Source: Candidatus Villigracilaceae bacterium (GTDB taxonomy: Bacteria > Chloroflexota > Anaerolineae > Anaerolineales > Villigracilaceae). From it: a stretch of 64,000 bases of DNA. Below the pieces are notes generated by a model that searched no databases, had not been told where the DNA came from, and saw only the letters and a list, made by a program, of their open reading frames with translations. Made by a program: the position numbers and the translations under genes. Of the stretch, positions 43,173-52,659 are shown piece after piece (the stretch's first letter is position 1; every line of letters starts with the position of its first letter). Location of the stretch: the NCBI GenBank assembly GCA_026645935.1, contig JAPKMP010000008.1, forward strand, positions 1-64,000, given 5' to 3'.

Positions 43173-43940
43173 CTACAATGCCAGCAGGACATGCAGAACG
43201 ATATCCGCCGAAAAGTGAGCAATCATCGCGGATTCGAGCCCGCGCGTTTGGTAGAGCCAGCCAAAGGCGATTCCGCCGATCATGTTCAGCAATACGGTTC
43301 GAATGACGACAAGCGTTGTCAATGGAAGGATCGTTGCCATGGCAGGCAGGTGCCCAAGACCAAAGATGATTGCCGCGAGGATGTTCGCGATCCAAAGCAT
43401 CGCGTTGGATGGTTTACCTTCGGGCGTCCGGCTGATAAAGGATCCAAGCCAGGCCAACAGCGACATCAGGAACAGGCGCAATTGAACCTCTTCGCCAATG
43501 CCGCCGGAGAAGGATGCGAGGAATCCCTTCCATGCCGCGGGCTGCACGACTTGTTTGAACAAGTCCGCCTTATCGCCAAGATCATTGATCAGAAATGGCC
43601 GGAAGAGGAAATCCAGGCCGATGATGAGCAGTCCCGCGACCACTCCGAGAACGATGCTGATGGGCAATATGCGGCGCAAGGTCTCAGACGCCGATTCACC
43701 TTTTGCGACCGAGTCAAGTATCGGCGTGGAAAGACCGATGCGCTTCATCAGAATCATCCCAAGGAAAATCATAACGGCAAAGATCAATCCGCCCTGGATG
43801 ATCTGCTGAACGATCAAAGTCGAGATGTCCGATTGGATTTCTGGCTGCAACGCCAATGCATAGGGAAGCACCGCGAGGCTGGACAATATTGCCGCCACGA
43901 GCAGGATGAAATAGACTTTCCAATTGATCGGTGCTTTCAT
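43173..43940 (-). CDS. CPBP-family intramembrane metalloprotease
   Basis: 255 residues, about seven membrane helices. Motif 1 GGIGEEVQLRLF (E150-E151, R155), motif 2 GLGHLPA with the metal-binding His, and a third motif IAHFSADIVLH. It lacks the extra N-terminal helices of its neighbours. Starts 21 bases after the stop of the upstream CPBP gene, with AAAGGA as ribosome binding site. Confidence 0.86.
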   Translation of the reverse strand: MKAPINWKVYFILLVAAILSSLAVLPYALALQPEIQSDISTLIVQQIIQGGLIFAVMIFLGMILMKRIGLSTPILDSVAKGESASETLRRILPISIVLGVVAGLLIIGLDFLFRPFLINDLGDKADLFKQVVQPAAWKGFLASFSGGIGEEVQLRLFLMSLLAWLGSFISRTPEGKPSNAMLWIANILAAIIFGLGHLPAMATILPLTTLVVIRTVLLNMIGGIAFGWLYQTRGLESAMIAHFSADIVLHVLLAL

Positions 43941-43961
43941 GGGATTTTCCTTTCATTTGAA

Positions 43962-44855
43962 TCAATACATCACCCAGCCAAAGATCTTCATCATTGGCTC
44001 GCCCAGCGCGTCGGGAAGCCCATGCGCGATGCCGGGCGCCAGGAGGGTCCCGGTCTTTTCGCGGATGATGCCGAGGAAAAAACCTGCCAACGTATTCACG
44101 ATCATTACGCTCCAGCCGAGCGAGGCAAAACCAAGCGCTGGATCGTACGAACCGAACGCGTGCAGGAGTCCAAACAAGAGGGAGGCGACGATCACTCCCA
44201 ATCCGAACTGGATTCCGAACAGCCGCATCGGACGCCCGAATACCTGATTCAGCCTCGATTGAAAATAGCCTCGAAAGGCAAACTCCTCGCCAAAGCCCGA
44301 AAGGAGAAATTGCCAGACGATTGTCGAGACCACCACCACACTTAATTTCCTCATCCACAATCCAAGAAGAATCGGGATCAAGAGAAGCACGGCGATCAAG
44401 ATCAGATTATTTTTTCCTGACGCAACGGGTTTGTGCCGGCTCATGACCCAGATCATGACCGCAATGGCAATCACCCAGCAAATGCCAATGGCGACATCTC
44501 GAATTTGGGAAGACAAGCCGAGGAACGTGGGAATGCCTCTGCCAATCGCATGAGGGATAATCAAGACCACAAATGCCTTAACGCCGACATCCAGGTTTGT
44601 CCGCCAGTCTGCGAGGGATACACCATACTCCGCCCAATTCCTGCGCGCCAGCCAAATGACCAGTGCGGGGAAGATCACAAAACATACCAAGGGCACACTA
44701 TACGACCAGCCCAACACCTGTTTCTCCTGTTGCACCAAGGTTATCGACCCCAAAGACACAATGAGCGTTTGCATCAGCGCGTACACTAAAAGGACTTCGA
44801 ATATTGCGAAGAGTTTGTTCCGCAACAGCGGGGTGGATTGAGTATTCATTTGCAT
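43962..44855 (-). CDS. CPBP-family intramembrane metalloprotease
   Basis: 297 residues, about eight membrane helices. GFGEEFAFRGYFQSRL (E190-E191, R195), LLHAF and GIAHGLPDALGEP give the three CPBP motifs. Closely related to the product of 39438-40298, although three other membrane-protein genes and a hydrolase lie between. First gene of an eight-gene minus-strand series; the 247-base divergent gap to upp holds no recognisable RNA or ORF, only a -10 box facing upp. Confidence 0.88.
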   Translation of the reverse strand: MQMNTQSTPLLRNKLFAIFEVLLVYALMQTLIVSLGSITLVQQEKQVLGWSYSVPLVCFVIFPALVIWLARRNWAEYGVSLADWRTNLDVGVKAFVVLIIPHAIGRGIPTFLGLSSQIRDVAIGICWVIAIAVMIWVMSRHKPVASGKNNLILIAVLLLIPILLGLWMRKLSVVVVSTIVWQFLLSGFGEEFAFRGYFQSRLNQVFGRPMRLFGIQFGLGVIVASLLFGLLHAFGSYDPALGFASLGWSVMIVNTLAGFFLGIIREKTGTLLAPGIAHGLPDALGEPMMKIFGWVMY

Positions 44856-45068
44856 CTCTTTCGTCGAACCGGTTCATTCGTGATTGGATTCCCGGTTCAG
44901 GGACTGGTCGAAAGGCGCAGAGCATGCCTATCGCCTGTCTACCAGCAAGACATTCAGAATTTCGACAAATGCAATGATATTTGTTTTCATGCAGCCCCGA
45001 TCCTCCTCTCCACAAATCAGTTTACAAAATTCCCTCCCGGAATTCACGTGTCGAAAATCACTTCGCGC

Positions 45069-45074
45069 TATAAT
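45069..45074 (+). promoter_or_regulatory. Candidate -10 box of upp
   Basis: TATAAT lies 28 bases before the upp ATG, with CAGGAG between them. No clear -35 box. Confidence 0.45.
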
Positions 45075-45102
45075 CAGGTAAATTATCCTCAGGAGACATC
45101 GC

Positions 45103-45729
45103 ATGTCCAACGTCTACGAATCGAAACATCCGCTGGTCGCCCACAAACTTGCCCGGCTGCGCGATAAGAAGACGGAGCCAAAGAAGTTCCGCGAACTCGT
45201 ACGTGAGATCGCGGGACTTCTCGCATATGAAGCCACCGCCGACCTTGCCACCTCCCCGGTCGAGATCGAAACGCCGCTGGCGAAGATGAACGCCCAACAA
45301 CTGCGGGAAAAGATCGGATTGGTTCCCATCCTGCGGGCGGGATTGGGAATGGTGGAGGGCATTTGGGAGTTGATGCCCAGCGCAGAGGTCTGGCACATCG
45401 GTTTATATCGCGATGAAAAGACGTTGAAGCCGGTGGAGTATTACAACAAACTACCCATTGAGCCGCGAGTCGCCGTCTGCCTTATCCTCGACCCGATGCT
45501 TGCGACGGGCGGTTCGGCAACCGCGACAGCAGAAGTATTGAAAAAATGGGGTGTGAAGAAGATCAAATTCGTCGGTCTGATCGCCGCGCCGGAAGGAATC
45601 AAAGCCATGCAGACCGCCCACCCCGATATCGACATCTACGTCGCTGCGATCGACAGTCACCTCAACGAACACGCCTACATTGTTCCGGGACTTGGCGATG
45701 CTGGAGACCGGCAGTTTGGGACGGGGTGA
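45103..45729 (+). CDS. upp: Uracil phosphoribosyltransferase
   Basis: 208 residues, the standard length. [14 protein letters not shown], the PRPP-binding loop [20 protein letters not shown] and the C-terminal uracil-binding [16 protein letters not shown] are all diagnostic. It converts uracil and PRPP to UMP (pyrimidine salvage). The start has an AGGAG site 8 bases upstream. Confidence 0.97.
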   Translation: MSNVYESKHPLVAHKLARLRDKKTEPKKFRELVREIAGLLAYEATADLATSPVEIETPLAKMNAQQLREKIGLVPILRAGLGMVEGIWELMPSAEVWHIGLYRDEKTLKPVEYYNKLPIEPRVAVCLILDPMLATGGSATATAEVLKKWGVKKIKFVGLIAAPEGIKAMQTAHPDIDIYVAAIDSHLNEHAYIVPGLGDAGDRQFGTG

Positions 45730-45734
45730 GGGGT

Positions 45735-45825
45735 TAAGTGGTAATTGGGTTTTTGTGATAGAGGAGCGGAGAATTGGTATTGGATTTTAGAGATTGGAGA
45801 TTAGAGACTGCAGATTGGAGGCGGT
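45735..45825 (+). repeat. Low-complexity ATTGGAGATTAGAG-type tract
   Basis: Intergenic stretch made of variations on TGGTAATTGG and GAGATTGGAGATTAGAGACTGCAG. Similar phrases occur elsewhere in the window, including inside genes. It runs into the GGAGG site used by the next gene. Confidence 0.6.
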
Positions 45826-46158
45826 GTGGCTTTTGATTTGAAACTGGCGGAACGGATTCGCTCTCAATTGAAGGGAATCCCTTTCGTGGAGAAGAAGATG
45901 TTCGGCGGGGTGGGTTACATGCTCAACGGCAACATGGCGGTCGGCATCCTCGGCGACGATCTGATCGTGCGCGTGAAATCGGAAAATTACGAAAAACTCC
46001 TCAAACAAAACCACGTCAAGGTCTTCACGATGACAGGCGGACCCAGACCGATGAAAGGCTGGGTGATGGTCGAACCGGACGGATGCAAGACCGCGAAGCA
46101 ACTGAAGGAGTGGGTCAAGACCGGCGTTGAGTTTGCCGCGGCGCTACCGCCGAAATGA
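45826..46158 (+). CDS. TfoX/Sxy N-terminal domain protein
   Basis: 110 residues starting with GTG, five bases after GGAGG. KKMFGGVGYMLNGNMAVGI and LKEWVKTGVEFAAALP match the TfoX N-terminal domain family, which in proteobacteria includes competence regulators but mostly comprises small proteins of unknown role. First gene of an operon-like series that runs to the terminator at 53414. Confidence 0.85.
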   Translation: MAFDLKLAERIRSQLKGIPFVEKKMFGGVGYMLNGNMAVGILGDDLIVRVKSENYEKLLKQNHVKVFTMTGGPRPMKGWVMVEPDGCKTAKQLKEWVKTGVEFAAALPPK

Positions 46159-46167
46159 GAGGATTAC

Positions 46168-46719
46168 ATGGCACAGTGGATTCTTTTCGCGCTAATCTCG
46201 ACGGCTCTCATCGCCATATCGTGGAAATCATTATCCCACCCGCGCTCTCATGGATTCCATCGTTTCTTCGCCTGGGAATGTATCCTGGGCTTATTTCTTC
46301 TCAACATAAAATACTGGTTCCGCGATCCTTTTGCGTGGAATCAGATCATTGCGTGGCTGTTGCTGTTCGGTTCGCTCGTTCCGCTGGCGTTTGGAGTCCA
46401 TGCCTTGCGCACGCGCGGCAAAACGGTCGAAAAACGCGAGGGCGACCCGAACCTGCTTGCTTTTGAAAAAACCACACAACTGGTCACGGACGGGATTTAC
46501 AAATATATCCGCCATCCGCTTTACTGTTCACTGCTCCTGCTTGCATGGGGTATTTTCTTCAAATCGTTTTCATTGCCCGGAGTTTTTCTGGTCATCGCCG
46601 CCACATTGTTCCTGACCGCCACCGCCAAAGCCGATGAAGCCGAGTGCGTTCAATTCTTTGGAATACAGTATGCGGAATACATGCGAACGACGAAGATGTT
46701 CATCCCTTTTACTTTCTAA
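46168..46719 (+). CDS. Isoprenylcysteine-carboxyl-methyltransferase-like (ICMT/NnrU-type) membrane protein
   Basis: 183 residues with about five membrane helices. The cofactor-binding region LVTDGIYKYIRHPLYCSLLLLAWG and the C-terminal EAECVQFFGIQYAEYMRTTKMFIP carry the RHPxY and E-x(8)Y signatures of the ICMT/phospholipid methyltransferase group. Acts at the membrane on a lipid or prenylated substrate. It ends 2 bases before the alcohol dehydrogenase start. Confidence 0.85.
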   Translation: MAQWILFALISTALIAISWKSLSHPRSHGFHRFFAWECILGLFLLNIKYWFRDPFAWNQIIAWLLLFGSLVPLAFGVHALRTRGKTVEKREGDPNLLAFEKTTQLVTDGIYKYIRHPLYCSLLLLAWGIFFKSFSLPGVFLVIAATLFLTATAKADEAECVQFFGIQYAEYMRTTKMFIPFTF

Positions 46720-46721
46720 CC

Positions 46722-47732
46722 ATGAAAGCGATGCTGCTCGAATCCACTGGGGATGTAGACCCGCTTCACCCTCCCCTGAAACTGGTTCAACAACCCGAGC
46801 CAACCCTCAACCCGGGCGAGGTCCTGCTAAAGGTTACCCGCTGCGGTGTCTGCCACACCGAATTGGATGAGATCGAAGGTAGGATGCCGCCTCCAAGACT
46901 GCCGATCATTTTGGGGCATCAAGTGGTGGGGATTATCGAAGAAGGCGGGAACAAAGGCAGTCGAGTTGGCGCGGCATGGATCGCATCCGCGTGCGGAGAT
47001 TGCGATTTCTGCAACTGCGGACGTGAAAATTTATGTCCTGATTTCAAGGCGACGGGACGCGACATCGACGGAGGTTACGCCGAGTACATGAAAGTCCGCG
47101 CGGATTTTGTGCACCACATCCCGGATTCGATTTCAGATTCGGAAGCCGCTCCATTGTTGTGCGCTGGAGCGATTGGGTACCGGTCATTGAGATTATCCAA
47201 TTTGCAGGATGGGGGGTCTTTGGGCTTGATGGGATTCGGCGGATCGAACCATCTGGTCTTGAAATTGGTGAAATTCAAATTTCCCAATTCAAAAGTCTTT
47301 GCCTTCAGTCGTAATCCACAGGAGCGCGAATTCGCGCTTTCGTTGGGAGCGGCTTGGGCGGGAGGCATAGATCAGAATCCACCCGGGGTGTTGGATGCGG
47401 TCATAGACACCACCCCGGTTTGGGGTCCGGGCATCGAGGCGTTGAAAATCCTAAAGCCAGGGGGCAGATTAGTCATCAATGCGATCCGCAAAGAGGATAA
47501 GGACAAGGATATCCTCCTCCAGTTGAATTACCCGGCGCATTTATGGATGGAGAAGGAAGTCAAGAGCGTGGCGAATGTGACGCGCGAAGACGTGAGCGAG
47601 TTCCTGAAGCTGGCGGCAGAGGCGGGGATCAAACCGGAATATCAGGAATATGATTTGAAGGACGCCAATCAGGCGCTGGTCGAAATGAAGCAAGGTAAAA
47701 TCCGTGGTGCGAAAGTAATAACTGTCAATTGA
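46722..47732 (+). CDS. Zinc-dependent alcohol dehydrogenase (MDR family)
   Basis: 336 residues from the ATG at 46722. Catalytic zinc ligands C41 and H66, structural zinc ligands C91, C94, C97 and C105 (CGDCDFCNCGRENLC). The nucleotide fold begins with LGLMGFGGSNHLVLKL; it lacks a standard GxGxxG spacing. The short repeat-like stretch LKLVKFKFPNSK is encoded by an A/T-rich tract (47258-47299). Oxidises an alcohol or reduces an aldehyde; its place before an S1P-lyase-like gene, which would make a fatty aldehyde, is suggestive. Confidence 0.9.
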   Translation: MKAMLLESTGDVDPLHPPLKLVQQPEPTLNPGEVLLKVTRCGVCHTELDEIEGRMPPPRLPIILGHQVVGIIEEGGNKGSRVGAAWIASACGDCDFCNCGRENLCPDFKATGRDIDGGYAEYMKVRADFVHHIPDSISDSEAAPLLCAGAIGYRSLRLSNLQDGGSLGLMGFGGSNHLVLKLVKFKFPNSKVFAFSRNPQEREFALSLGAAWAGGIDQNPPGVLDAVIDTTPVWGPGIEALKILKPGGRLVINAIRKEDKDKDILLQLNYPAHLWMEKEVKSVANVTREDVSEFLKLAAEAGIKPEYQEYDLKDANQALVEMKQGKIRGAKVITVN

Positions 47733-47741
47733 GGAGAGGGC

Positions 47742-49337
47742 ATGTCGTCGGAAAAATATGTGCTTGCGATCGATCTGGGGACGTCGGGACCGAAGGTTGC
47801 TTTGTTCTCATTACGCGGGGACCTTGTGGGAAGCGAGTTTCAGGAAAATCGCCTGATCCTCCTACCCGATGGCGGCGCGGAGCAATCTCCCGCCGAATGG
47901 TGGGAGGCGATCGATACGGCCGTCAAACGATTGCTCGGCAGGAAACTTGTACTGAACGACGACATTATCGCAATTGGAACAACAGGGCAATGGTCCGGTA
48001 CTGTGGCGGTCGACAGGGATGGCAAGGCGTTGTCGAACGCGATCATCTGGATGGATTCAAGAGGCGAGCCGTACATCCGCGAGATCTGCGGGGGCGCGAT
48101 CGAAGTGGAAGGGTACGAGCCGGTAAAACTTTGGAAATGGATTCGTGCCACGGGGGGTGTACCGAGCAACACCGGCAAGGACCCCATCGCGCATATCCTG
48201 TACTACAAAAATGTTCATCCGGAAATATACGAGCGCACATATAAGTTCCTGGAACCGATCGATTACCTGGGATCGTTATTGACAGGGAAATTTGCCGCCT
48301 CGGTCAACTCGATCGTGCTGCATTGGTTGACGGACAATCGAAACATCGACCGCATCGTTTACGACGAGAAGCTTGTTCATTTGTCGAAAATCGATCGGGA
48401 CAAACTGCCCGACCTGCGCCATGCAAATGACGTGCTTGGTCCATTACTGCCTGCTCTTGCAAGTGAATGGGGTTTACGCGATGATGTAAAAGTAATCATC
48501 GGCTCTCCTGACGTTCACTCCGCGGCGGTCGGCTCGGGGGCGGTGGCGGATTACGATACTCACCTTTACGTCGGCACCTCAGGCTGGCTGACCTGCCACG
48601 TGCCGTTCAAGAAAACGGACATTTCTCACAGTCTTGCCGCACTTCCATCCGCCATTCCAGGCAGGTATTTGCTCACCAATGAGCAGGAGTGCGCAGGAGT
48701 GAACCTGCAATTCCTACGCGACAATATATTCTTTTATCAGAACGAACTGTCGAACCAGAAACCCGGTCATGCCTATAAAATATTCGACGAGATCGCTGCA
48801 CGGACTCCCGCCGGGAGCGGAAACTTGATCTACACTCCCTGGCTGTACGGCGAGCGGGCTCCCGTCGACGATCGCTTTGTGCGTGGCGGTTTTTTCAACC
48901 TCTCCCTGCAAACTTCGCGGGAGGACATGGTGCGCGCAGTATTCGAGGGAGTGGCTTTCAATACCCGCTGGCTCTTGAAGTATGTCGAGCAATTCATAAA
49001 CAAGTCAGTTGAATATATCAACATGGTCGGGGGCGGGGCAAAGTCGGATATCTGGTGTCAGATCCACGCGGACATATTGAACCGCCCGATCCGGCAAATG
49101 AAAGATCCCATCGAAGTCAACGTGCGCGGGGTAGCTTTGCTGGCGGCGGCATCGCTGGGGCACATCCACTATGACGATATCGCTTCGCGCGTGCCGGTGG
49201 CGAAGACCTACACACCCAATCCCGACCATCGAAAGATTTACGATGAATTGTTCGGCGAGTTCTTGGCAGTTTATGAGAACAACAAGAAGATGTATGCGAG
49301 GCTGAACAGGGGGATGGCAATGGAAAGCGGGAAGTAG
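47742..49337 (+). CDS. FGGY-family carbohydrate kinase (xylulokinase-like)
   Basis: 531 residues. N-terminal phosphate 1 motif VLAIDLGTSGPKVALFS, IGTTGQWSGTVAVDRDGK, the middle VGTSGW region and the C-terminal adenosine motif MVGGGAKSDIWCQIHADIL. Phosphorylates a polyol or ketose. Family length is about 500, so there is a small extension. The sugar cannot be inferred. Gene order next to a PLP lyase and an amidase is not the usual xylose operon. Confidence 0.9.
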   Translation: MSSEKYVLAIDLGTSGPKVALFSLRGDLVGSEFQENRLILLPDGGAEQSPAEWWEAIDTAVKRLLGRKLVLNDDIIAIGTTGQWSGTVAVDRDGKALSNAIIWMDSRGEPYIREICGGAIEVEGYEPVKLWKWIRATGGVPSNTGKDPIAHILYYKNVHPEIYERTYKFLEPIDYLGSLLTGKFAASVNSIVLHWLTDNRNIDRIVYDEKLVHLSKIDRDKLPDLRHANDVLGPLLPALASEWGLRDDVKVIIGSPDVHSAAVGSGAVADYDTHLYVGTSGWLTCHVPFKKTDISHSLAALPSAIPGRYLLTNEQECAGVNLQFLRDNIFFYQNELSNQKPGHAYKIFDEIAARTPAGSGNLIYTPWLYGERAPVDDRFVRGGFFNLSLQTSREDMVRAVFEGVAFNTRWLLKYVEQFINKSVEYINMVGGGAKSDIWCQIHADILNRPIRQMKDPIEVNVRGVALLAAASLGHIHYDDIASRVPVAKTYTPNPDHRKIYDELFGEFLAVYENNKKMYARLNRGMAMESGK

Positions 49338-49359
49338 AAAGAAGAAATAAAGGATATAT

Positions 49360-50862
49360 ATGAACCTCGAAGAATTTTTGATGAAGAATATCGGCAAACT
49401 GCCGCCGCCGATGGTGGCATGGGCGGAGAGGCACCTGAAGAAAATCCCATCCATCCGCCGCAAGATCGAAAAGGAATACGATGAATTAATGGACGGGCTG
49501 GAAACATCACTGAAACCCTACAAGGACAAATTCCCAACCTTTGCAAGGCTGCCTGAAACAGGCCGCAGCCGCGCGGAGGTTTTGCAGGAAATGGAATCGC
49601 TTCGCCAACGGGAGGAGGCGCAATGGAAGGATGGTTTCGTCTCCGGCGCGGTCTATCACGGCGACGAAGAACACATCGAATTCTTGAACCGGGTGTACGC
49701 GATCAACTCACAGAGCAATCCCCTGCATGCGGATGTCTGGCCCAGCACGACCAAGTTCGAGGCGGAGATCGTATCCATGTGCGCAAGCATGCTCGGAGGC
49801 GAAAGCCAGGCTGTGTGCGGGACCGTATCCTCAGGCGGAACGGAAAGCATCCTGCTGGCGATGAAAACCTATCGCGACTGGGCGCGGGACGCAAAAGGAA
49901 TCACGCGTCCCGAAATGATCGCCCCTGTCACGGCTCATGCGGCATTCGACAAGGCCAGCCAGTATTTCGGGATCAAATTGATCAAGATACCTGTGGATGC
50001 GGACTCGCGCGCCGATATTAACGCCGCGCGAAGAGCTGTTAGTCGCAACACGGTGGTCATCGTGGGATCCGCCCCCTCGTTCCCACACGGAGCCGTCGAC
50101 CCGATCAAGGATTTGTCCGAACTTGCCCGAATGCATAAGGTTGGCTTTCACACGGATGCATGCCTGGGCGGTTTTGTTTTGCCCTGGGCGGAGAACCTTG
50201 GCTACAATGTCCCGCCTTTTGATTTCCGCCTGCCCGGCGTGACATCCATTTCAGTGGATACGCATAAATTCGGTTATGCCGCAAAAGGCACATCGGTGAT
50301 CCTGTATCGGGACAAGGAACTGCGCCGTTATCAATATTACACAACCACCGAATGGCCCGGCGGGTTGTACTTCTCGCCCACCTTTGCGGGCAGCCGGCCG
50401 GGCGCGTTGAGCGCGGCATGCTGGGCGGCGTTGACTTCCATCGGCGAACAAGGCTACATGGACGCGACAAAGAGGATTCTCGAAACCGCCGAGTATTTGA
50501 AAAATGAAGTCAGGCAAATCCCGGAATTGCGCCTGATCGGCGATTCATTGTTCGTGATCGCATTCGCGTCCGATAGCCTCGATATCTACAAAGTCCTGGA
50601 GTTTATGAGCCGCAAAAAATGGAGCTTGAACGGATTGCACAAGCCTACGTGCATGCACATCTGCGTGACGCTGCGTCACACCCAGCCCGGCGTGAAGGAG
50701 CGCTTCATCTCCGACCTCAAGGCTGCGGTGGCGCATGTGAAAAGTCATCCCGAGGAAAAGGGGAGCATGGCGCCCGTGTACGGCATGGCATCCACCATGC
50801 CAATGCGCGGACTGGTGAGCGATATGCTTAAGAAGTATCTGGATCTGATTTTTAAAGTTTAG
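49360..50862 (+). CDS. Sphingosine-1-phosphate lyase-like PLP enzyme
   Basis: 500 residues. Fold-type I decarboxylase group; Schiff-base lysine K303 in [14 protein letters not shown]-stacking H193, DACLGGF at 266-272. The region [18 protein letters not shown] followed by SAACWAAL is strikingly close to eukaryotic S1P lyase, not to glutamate decarboxylase, and [11 protein letters not shown] is also as in S1PL. Expected to split a phosphorylated long-chain base into a fatty aldehyde and phosphoethanolamine. An N-terminal helix ([17 protein letters not shown]) replaces the membrane anchor of the eukaryotic enzyme. Prokaryotic S1PL homologues are known (for example Symbiobacterium). Confidence 0.88.
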   Translation: MNLEEFLMKNIGKLPPPMVAWAERHLKKIPSIRRKIEKEYDELMDGLETSLKPYKDKFPTFARLPETGRSRAEVLQEMESLRQREEAQWKDGFVSGAVYHGDEEHIEFLNRVYAINSQSNPLHADVWPSTTKFEAEIVSMCASMLGGESQAVCGTVSSGGTESILLAMKTYRDWARDAKGITRPEMIAPVTAHAAFDKASQYFGIKLIKIPVDADSRADINAARRAVSRNTVVIVGSAPSFPHGAVDPIKDLSELARMHKVGFHTDACLGGFVLPWAENLGYNVPPFDFRLPGVTSISVDTHKFGYAAKGTSVILYRDKELRRYQYYTTTEWPGGLYFSPTFAGSRPGALSAACWAALTSIGEQGYMDATKRILETAEYLKNEVRQIPELRLIGDSLFVIAFASDSLDIYKVLEFMSRKKWSLNGLHKPTCMHICVTLRHTQPGVKERFISDLKAAVAHVKSHPEEKGSMAPVYGMASTMPMRGLVSDMLKKYLDLIFKV

Positions 50863-50971
50863 ATGTGTAAACGGCGGTGTCAAAAACCAGGCTTGCCCAG
50901 AGCCTGCCTGCGAAACAAAGAGCTGACGAAAGGAAAGCGCATACTACGACCAATCTGAAAAGAGGCGCATC

Positions 50972-52657
50972 ATGGAAAACCAATATGACCTGAAATCGGT
51001 CAACCTCCCATACCTTGCGGGTGGAGCGTTGAAATTGATCGCATCCTTGCTTGAAGGACCGCTGCAGGGATTGTTGATTCCCAATCTGTTCGAAACCGCG
51101 GGCATTACCCGCCTGCGCAAACAGCACTTTGACGAACCGCCGACGAATCTTCCAATTCATTACACCGGGGTATTGCAAACCGACCCGGCATCCGTTCCGG
51201 AAGCACTTTGGCCTGAAAAACCATCTCAAGGGAAGGGATTTCAATTTGCATCCATTCACGATTTTGCCAAAGCCTATCGCGATGGAAGGACGACCCCGGA
51301 GGATGTTGCAAAACGTGTGCTGGACTCCATCGAAGCCAGCGATTCGTCCAACCCGCCGATCAGGGCATTCATCGCCATCAACCGCGACGATGTGATGAAA
51401 CAGGCAAGCGAATCGACAAAGCGCTTCAAGGAAGGCAAACCGCTTGGCATCTTCGACGGCGTACCCGTCGCAGTCAAAGATGAAATCGATATGACGCCCT
51501 ACCCCACCACGGTCGGAACCTCATTCCTCGGAAAGACACCGGCAAATGAAGACGCAACTGTTGTGGCGCGATTGCGCGCAGCAGGCGCATTGCTGATCGG
51601 CAAAACCAACATGCACGAGATCGGCATCGGCGTGACAGGCCAAAATCCGCATCACGGCACGCCGCGAAATCCCTACAACATAAATCATTACACAGGCGGA
51701 AGCTCAAGCGGCTCCGCCACGGCTGTTGCCGCCGGTTTCGTTCCAGTCGCCATCGGCGCGGATGGAGGCGGCTCGATCCGCATTCCATCAGCGTTTTGCG
51801 GACTTGTCGGCTTAATGTCCACCTTCGGCAGAGTCAGCGAACACGGGGCATATCCCCTCGATTGGAGCGTTGCCCACGTCGGACCCATTGCCGCTTCCGT
51901 CACCGACGCCGCACTGACCTATGCCCTCATCGCCGGTCCCGATCCGAAAGATGCAATTTCCCTCCACCAGCCGCTGCCGACCCTTGAGGGCTGGGAGAAC
52001 GTCAACCTGAAGGGATTTAGAATCGGTATCTATCGTCCATGGTTCGAGCATGCGGAAGAAAAGGTTGTTGCCACGTGCGATGCGATGGTCAAGAATTTCG
52101 AAGAGATGGGGTGCGAAGTAAGGAAAATCGTAATTCCCGATCTCGAAGCAAATCGTGTGGCACATTTATTCACCATTGTCAGCGAGATGCTGCAGGGTCT
52201 TGGGAAGTATTATGACAAATACCATCGTGAGCACGGAAACGATGTCCGGGTCAACCTTGCGCTGGGCCGGAATTTCAGCGCGGATGATTACGTCAAAGCC
52301 CAGCGCATCCGCACCCGGATGATCGATCACTTCGTGCGTGCCTTCAAAGAAGTGGATGTGATCCTTACTCCCACAACAGCCATCGTCGCGCCTGTGATCA
52401 AGAAGAGCGCCCTGCCAGACGGCGATTCTGATCTTACCGTCCTGACCGAGATCATGCGCTTCGTCACCACCGCGAACATGACGGGTCACCCCGCAATCTC
52501 CTTCCCTGTCGGTTACACTCAAAGCGGATTACCCGTTGGCATGCAAGCCATCGGCCGCGCATGGGAAGAGCATCAACTCCTGCGTTTGGCGCTCGCCGCG
52601 GAACAGGTTGTCGAGCGAAAAGCGCCCCAAGTTCATTATCCGATCCTCGGTAAATAA
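50972..52657 (+). CDS. Amidase signature enzyme (FAAH-like)
   Basis: 561 residues. Ser-cisSer-Lys triad: K169 in GVPVAVKDEID, cis-Ser in TGGSSSGSATA (about 244-245) and nucleophile S268 in GADGGGSIRIPSAF. An N-terminal extension of about 100 residues, longer than in bacterial GatA/amidases, recalls eukaryotic and plant fatty acid amide hydrolases. Hydrolyses an amide; beside an S1P-lyase-like enzyme, an N-acyl long-chain amine is an attractive substrate (inference). Begins 109 bases after the lyase and ends 2 bases before the methyltransferase gene. Confidence 0.88.
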   Translation: MENQYDLKSVNLPYLAGGALKLIASLLEGPLQGLLIPNLFETAGITRLRKQHFDEPPTNLPIHYTGVLQTDPASVPEALWPEKPSQGKGFQFASIHDFAKAYRDGRTTPEDVAKRVLDSIEASDSSNPPIRAFIAINRDDVMKQASESTKRFKEGKPLGIFDGVPVAVKDEIDMTPYPTTVGTSFLGKTPANEDATVVARLRAAGALLIGKTNMHEIGIGVTGQNPHHGTPRNPYNINHYTGGSSSGSATAVAAGFVPVAIGADGGGSIRIPSAFCGLVGLMSTFGRVSEHGAYPLDWSVAHVGPIAASVTDAALTYALIAGPDPKDAISLHQPLPTLEGWENVNLKGFRIGIYRPWFEHAEEKVVATCDAMVKNFEEMGCEVRKIVIPDLEANRVAHLFTIVSEMLQGLGKYYDKYHREHGNDVRVNLALGRNFSADDYVKAQRIRTRMIDHFVRAFKEVDVILTPTTAIVAPVIKKSALPDGDSDLTVLTEIMRFVTTANMTGHPAISFPVGYTQSGLPVGMQAIGRAWEEHQLLRLALAAEQVVERKAPQVHYPILGK

Positions 52658-52659
52658 CC

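Noticed and set aside
43191-44345. 384-codon open frame on the plus strand
   Set aside because: Antisense to two CPBP protease genes; highly charged, repetitive composition without motifs, typical of a shadow frame.
38040-44855. Anti-phage defence island
   Set aside because: No nuclease, NTPase sensor, toxin-antitoxin or other recognised defence gene accompanies the CPBP genes, although the family was once named Abi.
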